This document shows, in pieces, positions 1 through 7,056 of a DNA stretch of 50,945 nt (positions within the stretch are counted from its first letter, which is position 1; each line of letters opens with the position of its first letter). This stretch comes from Pseudomonadota bacterium. Its GTDB lineage: Bacteria; Desulfobacterota; Desulfobulbia; Desulfobulbales; SURF-16. The translations under genes were made by a program, and so were the position numbers. The DNA lies in assembly GCA_018816555.1 (NCBI GenBank), contig JAHIVT010000092.1, positions 1 to 50,945 on the forward strand, written 5' to 3'. The notes beneath the pieces are model-generated. The model did not search any database and was not told where the DNA came from. It saw only the letters and a list, made by a program, of their open reading frames with translations.

Positions 1-1608
1 ACCATCGGCGTGCTGGCCACAGCCATCAACATCACTGAACGCAAGCAGACGGAAATTGAACTGGAGAATGCCCATGCCTTGCTGAGAAGCCTGATCGATT
101 CCGTGCCCGACCTCATCTTTTTCAAGGACCATGAAAGCACCTATTTAGGCTGCAATAAGGCCTTTGCCGAATTTGCCGGCAGGGACATTGCTGATATCAT
201 CGGCAAAACTGATTACGACTTCTTTGCTACCGAGATTGCCGGATTCTTCCGGGAAAAGGACCGGCAGATGCTGGCCAGCGGAGAGACGAAACGCAATGAG
301 GAATGGGTCGACTACCCGGACGGCAGACACGTGCTGCTGGATACCTTGAAAACCCCATACCATAACCCTGACGGCAGCGTGCTGGGGCTCATCGGCGTCA
401 GTCGCGACATTAGCGAGAGAAAAAAGAGCGAAGAGGAGAAGGAGAAACTGGAAGCACAGCTCAGGCAGGCCCAGAAGCTTGAAGCCATCGGCACCCTGGC
501 CGGTGGTATTGCCCATGATTTCAATAACATCCTGTTTGCCATTCTGGGCAATGCCGATATTGCCGAAATCGAAATCTCCCGTGGCCACTCTCCCAAAGAG
601 GAGCTGAAAGAAATCAAGACCGCCGGTATCCGGGCCAGGGACCTGGTCAAGCAAATCCTCTCCTTTGCCCGCAAGGCGAAACAGGAAAGATTGCCTCTCT
701 GCATCCTCAGCATCATCAAGGAGGTTCTCAAACTGCTGCGCTCTACCCTGCCGACCACCATCGAAATCCGCCATGATCTGCGTGATCCCGAGGCATCGAT
801 CATTGCCGATCCCACGGAAATCCACCAACTGTTCATGAACCTGTGCACCAATGCCGGGCATGCGATGATGAAAAATGGCGGGGTGCTGGAAGTCGGCCAG
901 CGTATCATTGATGTTGATGAAGAGTTTGCCGGAAACAACCCCAACCTCCAGCCCGGTGCCCATCTCCTGCTGACCATAAGCGATACGGGTGAAGGCATGA
1001 CGCCTGAGACCATGGAGCACATCTTTGAACCGTTTTTCACCACCAAGGGCAAAGCCGAGGGCACAGGCATGGGGCTGGCGGTGGTGCACGGCATTGTCAC
1101 CTCCCTGAACGGCGTCATCAAGGTTTACAGCGAAATCGGCCATGGCACTTCGTTCAGCATCTACCTGCCTCTTGTCGGCAAGGGCTCAAACAGGGATGAA
1201 TCGGGCACCGAACGAGATACTTTTCCCCAGGGCAAACAGGAACACATCCTGCTGGTAGATGACGACAAGGCGATCAGCGTCATGCTTACAAGAATGCTCA
1301 CCAATATCGGTTACCAGGTAACAACCCGAACAGACAGCCAGGAAGCCCTGGAAATCTTTCAGGCCGAACCTGACAGATTCAACCTGGTCATCACCGATCA
1401 GACCATGCCGAAAATGACGGGGGCGGAACTGGCTCGCGAAATACTCAAAATAAGTCCCGGCCTGCCCATCATTTTATGCACCGGCTTCAGCCAGACCGTT
1501 TCATCCGAAAAAGCGGAACATATAGGGATTCGGGAATATTTGACCAAACCGGTCATGAAAAAAGATATGGCCGTTGTTGTCCGCCGCCTGCTGGATGAGG
1601 CGACATGA
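1..1608 (+). CDS. PAS hybrid sensor histidine kinase with C-terminal receiver (5' end outside window)
   Basis: Two-component hybrid kinase: it autophosphorylates a histidine and passes the phosphate to its own receiver. The frame is open through base 1, and the first residues (TIGVLATAINITERKQ) read as the end of an upstream PAS domain, so the gene starts to the left of the window. A complete PAS domain follows (about codons 25-140 counted from base 10), then a coiled linker and a HisKA domain with the phosphorylatable His in GGIAHDFNN (about codon 169). Next comes an HATPase domain (N box LCTNAGHAM, G boxes DTGEGM and GTGMGLAVV). The C-terminal receiver keeps the acidic pair LLVDDD, the acceptor Asp in VITDQTMP and the Lys in LTKPV. 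No membrane segment lies in the visible part. The ligand is unknown. The kinase call is firm. Confidence 0.93.
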   Translation, partial: TIGVLATAINITERKQTEIELENAHALLRSLIDSVPDLIFFKDHESTYLGCNKAFAEFAGRDIADIIGKTDYDFFATEIAGFFREKDRQMLASGETKRNEEWVDYPDGRHVLLDTLKTPYHNPDGSVLGLIGVSRDISERKKSEEEKEKLEAQLRQAQKLEAIGTLAGGIAHDFNNILFAILGNADIAEIEISRGHSPKEELKEIKTAGIRARDLVKQILSFARKAKQERLPLCILSIIKEVLKLLRSTLPTTIEIRHDLRDPEASIIADPTEIHQLFMNLCTNAGHAMMKNGGVLEVGQRIIDVDEEFAGNNPNLQPGAHLLLTISDTGEGMTPETMEHIFEPFFTTKGKAEGTGMGLAVVHGIVTSLNGVIKVYSEIGHGTSFSIYLPLVGKGSNRDESGTERDTFPQGKQEHILLVDDDKAISVMLTRMLTNIGYQVTTRTDSQEALEIFQAEPDRFNLVITDQTMPKMTGAELAREILKISPGLPIILCTGFSQTVSSEKAEHIGIREYLTKPVMKKDMAVVVRRLLDEAT

Positions 1609-1647
1609 CCGGAGGCCCTGGTGATGGCAAAGCGTGACCCCCAAACG

Positions 1648-1691
1648 AAAGATGGGCATTCGCGCCGCCTGCGGCTCGAATGCCCATCTTT
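1648..1691. terminator. Bidirectional intrinsic terminator between hybrid kinase and helicase
   Basis: A 15-bp perfect stem (1648-1662 pairing with 1677-1691) with a GC-rich loop lies between the convergent ends of the hybrid kinase and the DEAD-box helicase. The stem begins with an A run and ends with a T run, so it could stop transcription in both directions. Confidence 0.8.
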
Positions 1692-1728
1692 TCCCTGCCG
1701 GAAAATCAACAGGAAGGGGTTAAACGAA

Positions 1729-3036
1729 TCAACCCACGTTTGTCGGTCTATCTTTACGCCCTGATCCCTGGGAAAGGCTGCGGACATCAAAGTCAAACGG
1801 CACAGCTCTGCGCCTGTTTTGGTTTCCTGCGCCAGCCGCCGGGGTATGATTGCTTTTTCTTCTGACCTGCGATGAACGCGGCCGTTCTTCTCTCATTTCA
1901 GTATTGGCGGTGAATGACTGAGTCGCAATACCAGAAGATGTCGGCCTCGCCATTTTTTTACCTAAATTCCGTTCAATAATATTAATCATCTTCATATCTT
2001 CGCGACCGGCAAAGGTGAAGGCCTCGCCTGTGCGGCAGGCACGGCCTGTACGGCCGGTGCGGTGGGTATAGGTCTCAGCCGTATCAGGCATATCATAGTT
2101 GACCACATGGGAAATTCTTGACACATCAATACCACGCGCAGCAATATCGGTGGCTACCATCACTTTAAATTTCCCGCTTTTAAAGCCGTCCAGGGCCTGC
2201 TGCCTTTTCTGCTGGGAAAGGTTTCCCTGCAGTGAGGTGACGCTGCAGCCGAATTTCTCCAATTGCAGGGCAAGGGTCTTTGCCTTGTGTTTTGTCCGGG
2301 TAAAAATCAGGGCGGAAACCATTTCGGTCTGCTCCATGATCTGTTTCAACAGTGCGGTCTTGCCCTGCTGTTCCACCTGAAAAAGCACATGGGAGATGGT
2401 TGGAGCCGGCAGGTCATGATCGATCTGCACGGTTACCGGCGATTGCAGGATATTTTGGGCCAGATGACGAATTTCGGCAGGCATGGTGGCGGAAAAGATA
2501 AGGGTCTGCCGCTGCTTCGGCACATACTTCAATATCCGGCGGATGGCAGGCAGAAATCCCTTGTCGAACATGTGATCCGCCTCATCCAGCACCAGTATCT
2601 CAAGCTTGCTAAGGTTAAACGCTCCTGCATCGAGATGATCAAGCAGACGGCCGGGACAGGCTACAATAATTTCCGCTCCATTGCGGATTTGATGGATCTG
2701 GCCCTGTTTGCCGACACCGCCATACACAACGGCACTGGCAAGGCCGGTCTTTCCGGCCATCTTGCCGATATATTCATGGGTCTGCTCAGCAAGCTCCCGG
2801 GTCGGGGCGACAATCAGAGCCCGCACCTTTTTGCGGGGGCCCTCCATGAGGCGTTGCAGAATAGGCAGCACAAATGCCGCTGTTTTGCCGGTCCCTGTCT
2901 GGGCGAGCCCCAGGAGGTCGTGACCGTCAAGTACCGGCGGCATCGCCTGCTGTTGAATGGGGGTCGGTGCTGCATAGCCGCAATCCTTTATCGCTGCGGC
3001 TATTTTTTCATGAAAATGAAATGATGTAAAACTCAT
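1729..3036 (-). CDS. DEAD-box ATP-dependent RNA helicase, RhlE-like
   Basis: ATP-driven RNA unwinding enzyme of 435 aa, probably acting in ribosome assembly, mRNA turnover or cold adaptation. Visible motifs in order: Q motif (PTPIQQQAMP), Walker A (AQTGTGKT), PTRELAEQ, DEAD box followed by HMFDKGF, SAT (FSATMP), and the C-terminal helicase motifs IAARGIDV and HRTGRTGR. A basic tail follows (RRKSNHTPAAG, then RRR) with no extra folded domain, which fits the RhlE group. The start chosen (MSFTSF, 3036) has AAGGAG seven bases upstream; a longer frame to 3081 lacks such a site. The next gene upstream on the same strand encodes an RRM protein, so the pair may be cold-responsive; this is inference. 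Confidence 0.93.
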   Translation of the reverse strand: MSFTSFHFHEKIAAAIKDCGYAAPTPIQQQAMPPVLDGHDLLGLAQTGTGKTAAFVLPILQRLMEGPRKKVRALIVAPTRELAEQTHEYIGKMAGKTGLASAVVYGGVGKQGQIHQIRNGAEIIVACPGRLLDHLDAGAFNLSKLEILVLDEADHMFDKGFLPAIRRILKYVPKQRQTLIFSATMPAEIRHLAQNILQSPVTVQIDHDLPAPTISHVLFQVEQQGKTALLKQIMEQTEMVSALIFTRTKHKAKTLALQLEKFGCSVTSLQGNLSQQKRQQALDGFKSGKFKVMVATDIAARGIDVSRISHVVNYDMPDTAETYTHRTGRTGRACRTGEAFTFAGREDMKMINIIERNLGKKMARPTSSGIATQSFTANTEMREERPRSSQVRRKSNHTPAAGAGNQNRRRAVPFDFDVRSLSQGSGRKDRPTNVG

Positions 3037-3310
3037 TAAAACTCCTTGTTTCTGTTTATAAGTCAACAGCACTGTCGCCATGGTCCTAATCTTTTGTACA
3101 GTGAACCACGGTCGGAGGCTGTTATAATTTCTTGATTAAGGTTTATTTTTTATGGGCAGGAAAAACAGTGCGGAAATAATTGCTGTCCCCTTGCCGGGGG
3201 TGGACTAACGGCAGAAAAATCCTCTCACATGCCATGCAGAGCAGAAAAAAAAGCAGGAAACTTTGGGGGGCATAAACAGGAATAAAGAGTGCCGGAATAA
3301 TGGCAGGGGT

Positions 3311-3577
3311 TTAACGGCGTCGTGCACCTTTCTTCTTTTGCGGCTTAGCTTCGTTGCAGATCAATTTACGATGACTGACCTCTGTGCCGTTGAGCCCTTC
3401 CATCACCTTATGACCTTCAGGCCGACTGGACATCTCAACAAAGCCAAAGCCTTTTGTCTGGCCTGAAAAATGGTCGGTAATGACTTTAGCACTGACGACA
3501 TCTCCAAAGGGAGTGCAGAGGGTATTCAGTTCCGTATCGTTCATATTGTATGGGAGGTTGCCGATAAAAAGTTTCAT
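3311..3577 (-). CDS. Small single-RRM RNA-binding protein
   Basis: Cytoplasmic RNA-binding protein of 88 aa consisting of one RNA recognition motif and a short basic tail (KKKGARRR). RNP2 (LFIGNL, residues 3-8) and RNP1 (KGFGFVEM, residues 42-49) are both intact with their aromatic residues. Bacterial members of this family are often cold-inducible and act as RNA chaperones. The start at 3577 has AAAGGAG upstream at good spacing; a longer frame to 3631 is less likely. It is codirectional with the DEAD-box helicase gene and divergent from the array of sRNA-like units, so the three may form an RNA-handling locus. That grouping is inference; the domain call is firm. Confidence 0.92.
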   Translation of the reverse strand: MKLFIGNLPYNMNDTELNTLCTPFGDVVSAKVITDHFSGQTKGFGFVEMSSRPEGHKVMEGLNGTEVSHRKLICNEAKPQKKKGARRR

Positions 3578-3835
3578 ACTGTACTCCTTTAAGTGCTCAG
3601 CAAAAACTTCAACGGCATCAAACAGGGCCAAGAGGCAGCGCAGGGCGAGAATATTGACGAGAAAAGAAGATGCTAAAACTTAAATTAAGATTAATAACTT
3701 TCTTAAATACTCGACCCCCCCATTCTTGTCAATTAAAATAAAAAGAAATCACTTACGAAACTCCCGGCTGACAGCTTATTCGAGAAATGTGAAAAAAAAT
3801 ATTTTCCCATGGAACCTTTTTGGGAAAGTGAGCGT

Positions 3836-3960
3836 TGTATGTATTGTAAAATGTAAGAGTTAACATCCTCAGTTACCTTACTTTTTCACTTTTCATTTTT
3901 CTCAGTGTTTCCAGCAATGGAAACAGAAAGCCGGTGACCCTCATCACCGGCTTTTTTTTT
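3836..3960 (+). ncRNA. Putative small RNA, unit 1
   Basis: Most diverged copy. If TGGAACC at 3810 is the upstream part of a sigma-54-like promoter, transcription would begin near 3836 and end at the terminator near 3960, giving about 125 nt. It contains an extra internal hairpin that other copies lack (TGTTTCC 3906-3912 pairing with GGAAACA 3919-3925). The CU-rich segment is weaker than in units 2 and 3. The start is inferred, the end well supported. Confidence 0.55.
3930..3960 (+). terminator. Intrinsic terminator of sRNA unit 1
   Basis: Stem GCCGGTGA (3930-3937) with TCACCGGC (3944-3951), a 6-base loop, then a run of nine T. Confidence 0.88.
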
Positions 3961-4004
3961 GCCTGATAGATTTTTTTCTGGAACCTATTCTGAAAAAACG
4001 GATC

Positions 4005-4116
4005 TCATCAATTAAGACTGTAAGAATTGACACTCCTTACCTGTTTTTTTCTTCTCATTTTCTCTTCTTTTTTTGTTGTAGTGAAACCGGTGACCTCCCA
4101 TCACCGGTTTTTTTTT
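4005..4116 (+). ncRNA. Putative small RNA, unit 2
   Basis: Copy with a predicted transcript of about 112 nt. It contains ATTAAGACTGTAAGAATTGA followed by ACTCCTTACC, which is complementary to the Shine-Dalgarno core AAGGAGT, then a long C/U tract. Promoter position is inferred from the conserved TGGAACC at 3979; the usual GC at -12 is not clean in this copy. The 3' end is set by a strong terminator. Confidence 0.6.
4085..4116 (+). terminator. Intrinsic terminator of sRNA unit 2
   Basis: Stem AACCGGTGA (4085-4093) with TCACCGGTT (4101-4109), then a T run to 4116. Confidence 0.88.
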
Positions 4117-4159
4117 GCCCGACAGATTTTTTTCTGGAACCTTTCCGCAACGGATGAAT

Positions 4160-4270
4160 CTAATCAATTAAGACTTTAAGAATTGATACTCCTTATTGTT
4201 TTTTTCTTCTCATTTTCTCCTCTCTCTTGTGTTGTAAAAAAACCGGTGACGCCCCATCACCGGTTTTTTT
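4160..4270 (+). ncRNA. Putative small RNA, unit 3
   Basis: Predicted transcript of about 110 nt, closely similar to unit 2. It carries ATTAAGACTTTAAGAATTGA, then TACTCCTTATTG, which is perfectly complementary to AAGGAGTA in the leader of the nearby RRM gene. The promoter-like element TGGAACC-TTTCC-GC (4135-4148) has GG and GC separated by 9 bases, one short of the sigma-54 norm. The terminator defines the 3' end. Confidence 0.6.
4241..4270 (+). terminator. Intrinsic terminator of sRNA unit 3
   Basis: Stem AACCGGTGA (4241-4249) with TCACCGGTT (4257-4265), same stem as unit 2 with a changed loop, followed by T residues to 4270. Confidence 0.88.
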
Positions 4271-4286
4271 ATGCCCGATTTTTTTT

Positions 4287-4301
4287 TGGAACCTTTCTCG
4301 C
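4287..4301 (+). promoter_or_regulatory. Sigma-54-like -24/-12 element upstream of sRNA unit 4
   Basis: TGGAACCTTTCTCGC has the GG and GC dinucleotides separated by exactly 10 bases, as in sigma-54 promoters, and matches the consensus at TGG, AC and GC. The same TGGAACC begins all four units, but the -12 part is less clean in the others, so a sigma-54 origin is only suggestive. Confidence 0.4.
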
Positions 4302-4312
4302 AACGGATGAAT

Positions 4313-4434
4313 CTAATTCATTAAGACTGTAAGAATTAAAAAACCTTATCAGTTCGTTTTTTCTCACTTTTCTTCATTTTTTTCTCCTTAGTACATGAAA
4401 AAGGCCGGTGTCCCCTCACAACATCGGCCTTTTT
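4313..4434 (+). ncRNA. Putative small RNA, unit 4
   Basis: Predicted transcript of about 122 nt. It keeps CATTAAGACTGTAAGAATT but has AAAAACCTTATCAG where units 2 and 3 have ACTCCTTA. A CTCCTTA lies instead just before the terminator (4384-4390). The CU-rich segment is retained. The terminator stem differs in sequence from the other copies. Confidence 0.55.
4398..4434 (+). terminator. Intrinsic terminator of sRNA unit 4
   Basis: AAAAAGGCCGGTGT pairs with ACATCGGCCTTTTT (one G-T pair) around a 9-base loop; the T side supplies the U tract. Confidence 0.85.
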
Positions 4435-4503
4435 CATCTCCCCAACCCTCCATTACTCCGCAAACCCGTCAGCGCCCTGCGCTATACTGTTATTTTGCTG
4501 TCA

Positions 4504-4526
4504 AATCAGACAAAATTAGGTATAGT
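4504..4526 (+). promoter_or_regulatory. Weak sigma-70-like promoter candidate ahead of adk remnant and trmFO
   Basis: TATAGT at 4521-4526 is a fair -10 element about 60 bases before the adk remnant start; only a poor -35 is visible about 16-17 bases upstream. It lies after the last sRNA terminator, so some promoter is expected here. Confidence 0.3.
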
Positions 4527-4587
4527 TACACGATTTTCCACTTCTTTTTAAACAGGCATCATCATTTAACAGAACCCGCAGAAATAT

Positions 4588-4764
4588 ATGAAACTCATTC
4601 TTCTTGCCCCTCCGGGTGCCGGAAATGATACTGCGACGAAAATGCTGTCCAAGATCAACGACTCCGTGCTGATCTCAACCGGAAATATTCTTCGTGGCGC
4701 GGTTCAGACCGGCACCTCCGGAGATCTGGCGGCCCACGGTACCAAAAAAGAGATAGGTATTTAA
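4588..4764 (+). pseudogene. Adenylate kinase N-terminal remnant (58 codons), coupled to trmFO
   Basis: The 58-aa frame starts [20 protein letters not shown], clearly the N-terminus of adenylate kinase: the beta-1 strand, a P-loop-like GAGNDT and the AMP-site segment [12 protein letters not shown]. The P-loop of active enzymes is GAGKGT; here the essential Lys is Asn13 and the next Gly is Asp. The rest of the enzyme (about 160 aa) is missing; after [21 protein letters not shown] the frame diverges and stops. The stop codon overlaps the trmFO start (TAATG), so translation of this remnant may feed trmFO. There is no strong ribosome site before it. It cannot be an active kinase; it is either decay debris kept as a leader peptide or a repurposed small protein. 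Confidence 0.75.
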
Positions 4765-6101
4765 TGGACGACCGATTTCTGACTATTATCGGCGGAGGGC
4801 TGGCTGGCTGCGAGGCAGCCTGGCAGGCGGCAAAACGTGGCTGCCGGGTGATCCTCTATGACATGAAACCACGGCGTTTCAGTCCCGCCCACTCCTCCCC
4901 CGATCTAGCGGAACTGGTCTGCAGTAACTCATTTCGTTCCGATGACCCATCCTCGGCCGTTGGTCTGCTGAAGGAAGAAATGCGGCAGCTTGACTCCCTG
5001 CTCATGGCCGCTGCGGCCACGACAAAGGTTCCGGCCGGGAAGGCTCTGGCCGTTGACCGCACGCTGTTTGCCCGTTTTATCACGGAAAAAATCGAATCTC
5101 ACCCGGCAATTGAAATTCGCCGCGAGGAAATCATCGACATCCCCCAAGCGGATGAACGCCATCCGCTATTAATCCTGGCCACCGGTCCCCTTACCGCCGA
5201 CGGGCTGGCCCGTTCCCTGCAGGAAATCACCGGCGATCATCTGGCCTTTTACGATGCCATTGCCCCGATTATCGTCGCCGACTCGCTGAACAGGGAGATT
5301 ATCTATCAGGCCTCCCGCTATGACGATGGGCCGGGAGACTACCTCAACTGCCCCATGGACAAGGCCCAGTACCTGACCTTTATCACGGAACTGGCGGCAG
5401 CGGACAAGGTGAAGCTGAAAGCCTTTGAGGAAAAAAAATATTTCGAGGGCTGCCTGCCCATTGAAGTCATGCTTGAACGGGGGGTGGACACCCTGCGCTA
5501 CGGCCCCATGAAGCCGGTTGGTCTGCCCGATCCCCGCACCGGCCATGACCCGTACGCGGTGGTCCAGCTCAGAAAGGAAAATGTGGAAGGAACCCATTAC
5601 AATATGGTGGGGTTTCAGACCAAACTGACCTATCCTGCCCAGCAGGTGGTCTTCCGCCTGATTCCGGGCATGGAGCAGGCGGAGTTTGAACGTCTGGGCA
5701 GCATCCACCGCAATACCTTTGTCTGCGGACCCAAGGTGCTGGAGCCGACACTGCAGCTCAAAACAAGACAGGACATCCTGCTGGCCGGGCAGATCACCGG
5801 GGTGGAGGGCTACGTGGAATCAACGGCCATGGGTCTGCTGGCAGGCATCAACGCCGCGCACCTTTTGCAGGGCCGCAAACCTTTTCCACCACCTGCCGAG
5901 ACAGCACTCGGCGCACTCATCCGCCATCTCACCGAAACTGATCCCGCCCGTTTTCAGCCGTCCAACATCAACTTCGGCCTCTTTGCCAATCTGACCAGCC
6001 AGGATGGCAGAAAGGTACCAAAAAAACTGCGTGGCCGGTTGCGGGCTGAAAAAGCCCTCGCCGCTCTGCATGAATGGAAGGCAGCGATCCATGAAGAATG
6101 A
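4764..6101 (+). CDS. trmFO: Methylenetetrahydrofolate--tRNA-(uracil-5-)-methyltransferase TrmFO
   Basis: FAD- and folate-dependent enzyme that makes 5-methyluridine at position 54 of tRNA, using methylene-THF as carbon donor and reduced FAD. The 445 aa match the family's usual length. The FAD-binding GGGLAG lies at residues 10-15; [10 protein letters not shown] places a conserved Cys at 53, and [11 protein letters not shown] gives the second catalytic Cys at about 230. [20 protein letters not shown] near the C-terminus is the family's FAD-site signature. The start codon overlaps the stop of the adk remnant. The uracil-DNA glycosylase gene begins before this gene ends, so the three frames are transcribed together. 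Confidence 0.96.
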   Translation: MDDRFLTIIGGGLAGCEAAWQAAKRGCRVILYDMKPRRFSPAHSSPDLAELVCSNSFRSDDPSSAVGLLKEEMRQLDSLLMAAAATTKVPAGKALAVDRTLFARFITEKIESHPAIEIRREEIIDIPQADERHPLLILATGPLTADGLARSLQEITGDHLAFYDAIAPIIVADSLNREIIYQASRYDDGPGDYLNCPMDKAQYLTFITELAAADKVKLKAFEEKKYFEGCLPIEVMLERGVDTLRYGPMKPVGLPDPRTGHDPYAVVQLRKENVEGTHYNMVGFQTKLTYPAQQVVFRLIPGMEQAEFERLGSIHRNTFVCGPKVLEPTLQLKTRQDILLAGQITGVEGYVESTAMGLLAGINAAHLLQGRKPFPPPAETALGALIRHLTETDPARFQPSNINFGLFANLTSQDGRKVPKKLRGRLRAEKALAALHEWKAAIHEE

Positions 6102-6873
6102 TCCCTCTTCTTTAAGCAGACTGCTGCAGGAAACAAGAAATCTTGTCGCCTTTCACCGGCATTGTGAACTCGACTACCCTTTATCTCCGGAATTAAACAG
6201 TTTTCTCAAACCCTCGTCGGCAAAGATAAAAACGCAGCCCTTTTTCCCCACCCCTACACCGCCAGCCGCAACCGCAAAGCCCGTCGAGACCGCCGGACCG
6301 GATAGAGCAGACCTGCAAACCCTGGATGATCTCAGGCACAGCCTTGAGGGGTGCCAACAGTGCGCCCTGGGAAAATCACGGCGGCAGATGATCTTTGGTG
6401 AAGGATCCGTCCGGCAGGGCCTGGCCCTTTTAATCATCAGTGATCCTCCCGGCGTCGAGGAAGAGGCGGCAAACAAGCCGATCAGCGGTGCCCCCCGTGA
6501 ACTGCTGAAAAAAATGCTCGGCGCTATCAACCTGTCCCTGGACGACATTTTCCTGACCAACATCGTCAAATGCGCACCGCCGGCCGTGGGCAGCACGCCA
6601 ACAGTGGAGACATCCGCCTGTCTGCCCTTTCTCATGCGGCAGATTGAGCTGATCAAACCAAAAATCATCTGCACCATGGGCCAGACTGCCAGCCAGACCA
6701 TGCTCAAAACCTCCCAGTCTCTCCTCAGCCTGCGGGGCCGTTTCCATGACTTCCAGGGCATCCCGCTCATGCCCACCTTTCATCCGACCCTGCTGCTCAA
6801 GACCCAGGAACTGAAAAAAGGGGCCTGGCATGATCTGCAGATGATCCAGAAGAAGCTCAAATCCTTGACCTGA
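6091..6873 (+). CDS. Uracil-DNA glycosylase, family 4-like, Fe-S containing
   Basis: Base-excision repair enzyme removing uracil from DNA. It has 260 aa: a poorly conserved N-terminal extension with a Pro-rich linker (residues 1-75), then the UDG fold. Four Cys (88, 91, 161, 177) have the spacing of the [4Fe-4S] cluster of family 4 enzymes. The C-terminal motif [10 protein letters not shown] carries the catalytic-loop His. The usual family-4 motif 1 (GE.PG..E) reads SDPPGVEEE here, a departure at the first two residues. The start (MKNDPSS, 6091) has GGAAGG upstream and overlaps trmFO by 11 bases. A longer frame from 6004 lies inside trmFO and is not supported. Confidence 0.88.
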   Translation: MKNDPSSLSRLLQETRNLVAFHRHCELDYPLSPELNSFLKPSSAKIKTQPFFPTPTPPAATAKPVETAGPDRADLQTLDDLRHSLEGCQQCALGKSRRQMIFGEGSVRQGLALLIISDPPGVEEEAANKPISGAPRELLKKMLGAINLSLDDIFLTNIVKCAPPAVGSTPTVETSACLPFLMRQIELIKPKIICTMGQTASQTMLKTSQSLLSLRGRFHDFQGIPLMPTFHPTLLLKTQELKKGAWHDLQMIQKKLKSLT

Positions 6874-7056
6874 CCCCTGCCTGTTTTCCCTTATTTTTTT
6901 TAAATGCCACTCCACCCTGCCTGACCGGTAGAATTATTTTGAAATTACAGCCCGAGGCCTGTACTGTAATAATAGGCAATGATAAGTCGGGAGGAGTCGG
7001 CAAAAGAACCAAATGAGTACGTCACGCAGTGTGGCTAGTGAAAATACCCGGCAGAT

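Larger units (their letters stand above)
3810..4434 (+). repeat. Array of four tandem homologous sRNA-like units
   Basis: Four head-to-tail units start at about 3810, 3979, 4135 and 4287 (spacings 169, 156 and 152 bases). Each carries TGGAACC, then about 25-30 bases later a version of ATTAAGACTGTAAGAATT (clear in units 2-4, diverged in unit 1). A C/U-rich stretch of 40-60 bases follows, then a GC-rich hairpin with a T run. No convincing reading frame is shared between units. They differ enough (unit 1 most) to be old duplicates. The whole array fills the gap between the RRM gene and the adk remnant. Confidence 0.8.

Noticed and set aside
145-1143. 332-codon minus-strand frame under the first hybrid kinase
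   Set aside because: Shadow frame of a well-supported kinase on the plus strand; no recognisable domain.
3810-4434. CRISPR array
   Set aside because: Units are 150-170 bp, diverged, and each ends in a terminator; no short identical repeats with unique spacers.
4395-4628. Open frame of 77 codons over the last sRNA unit terminator
   Set aside because: It starts inside the terminator hairpin of unit 4, has low-complexity sequence without a ribosome site, and overlaps the adk remnant in another frame.
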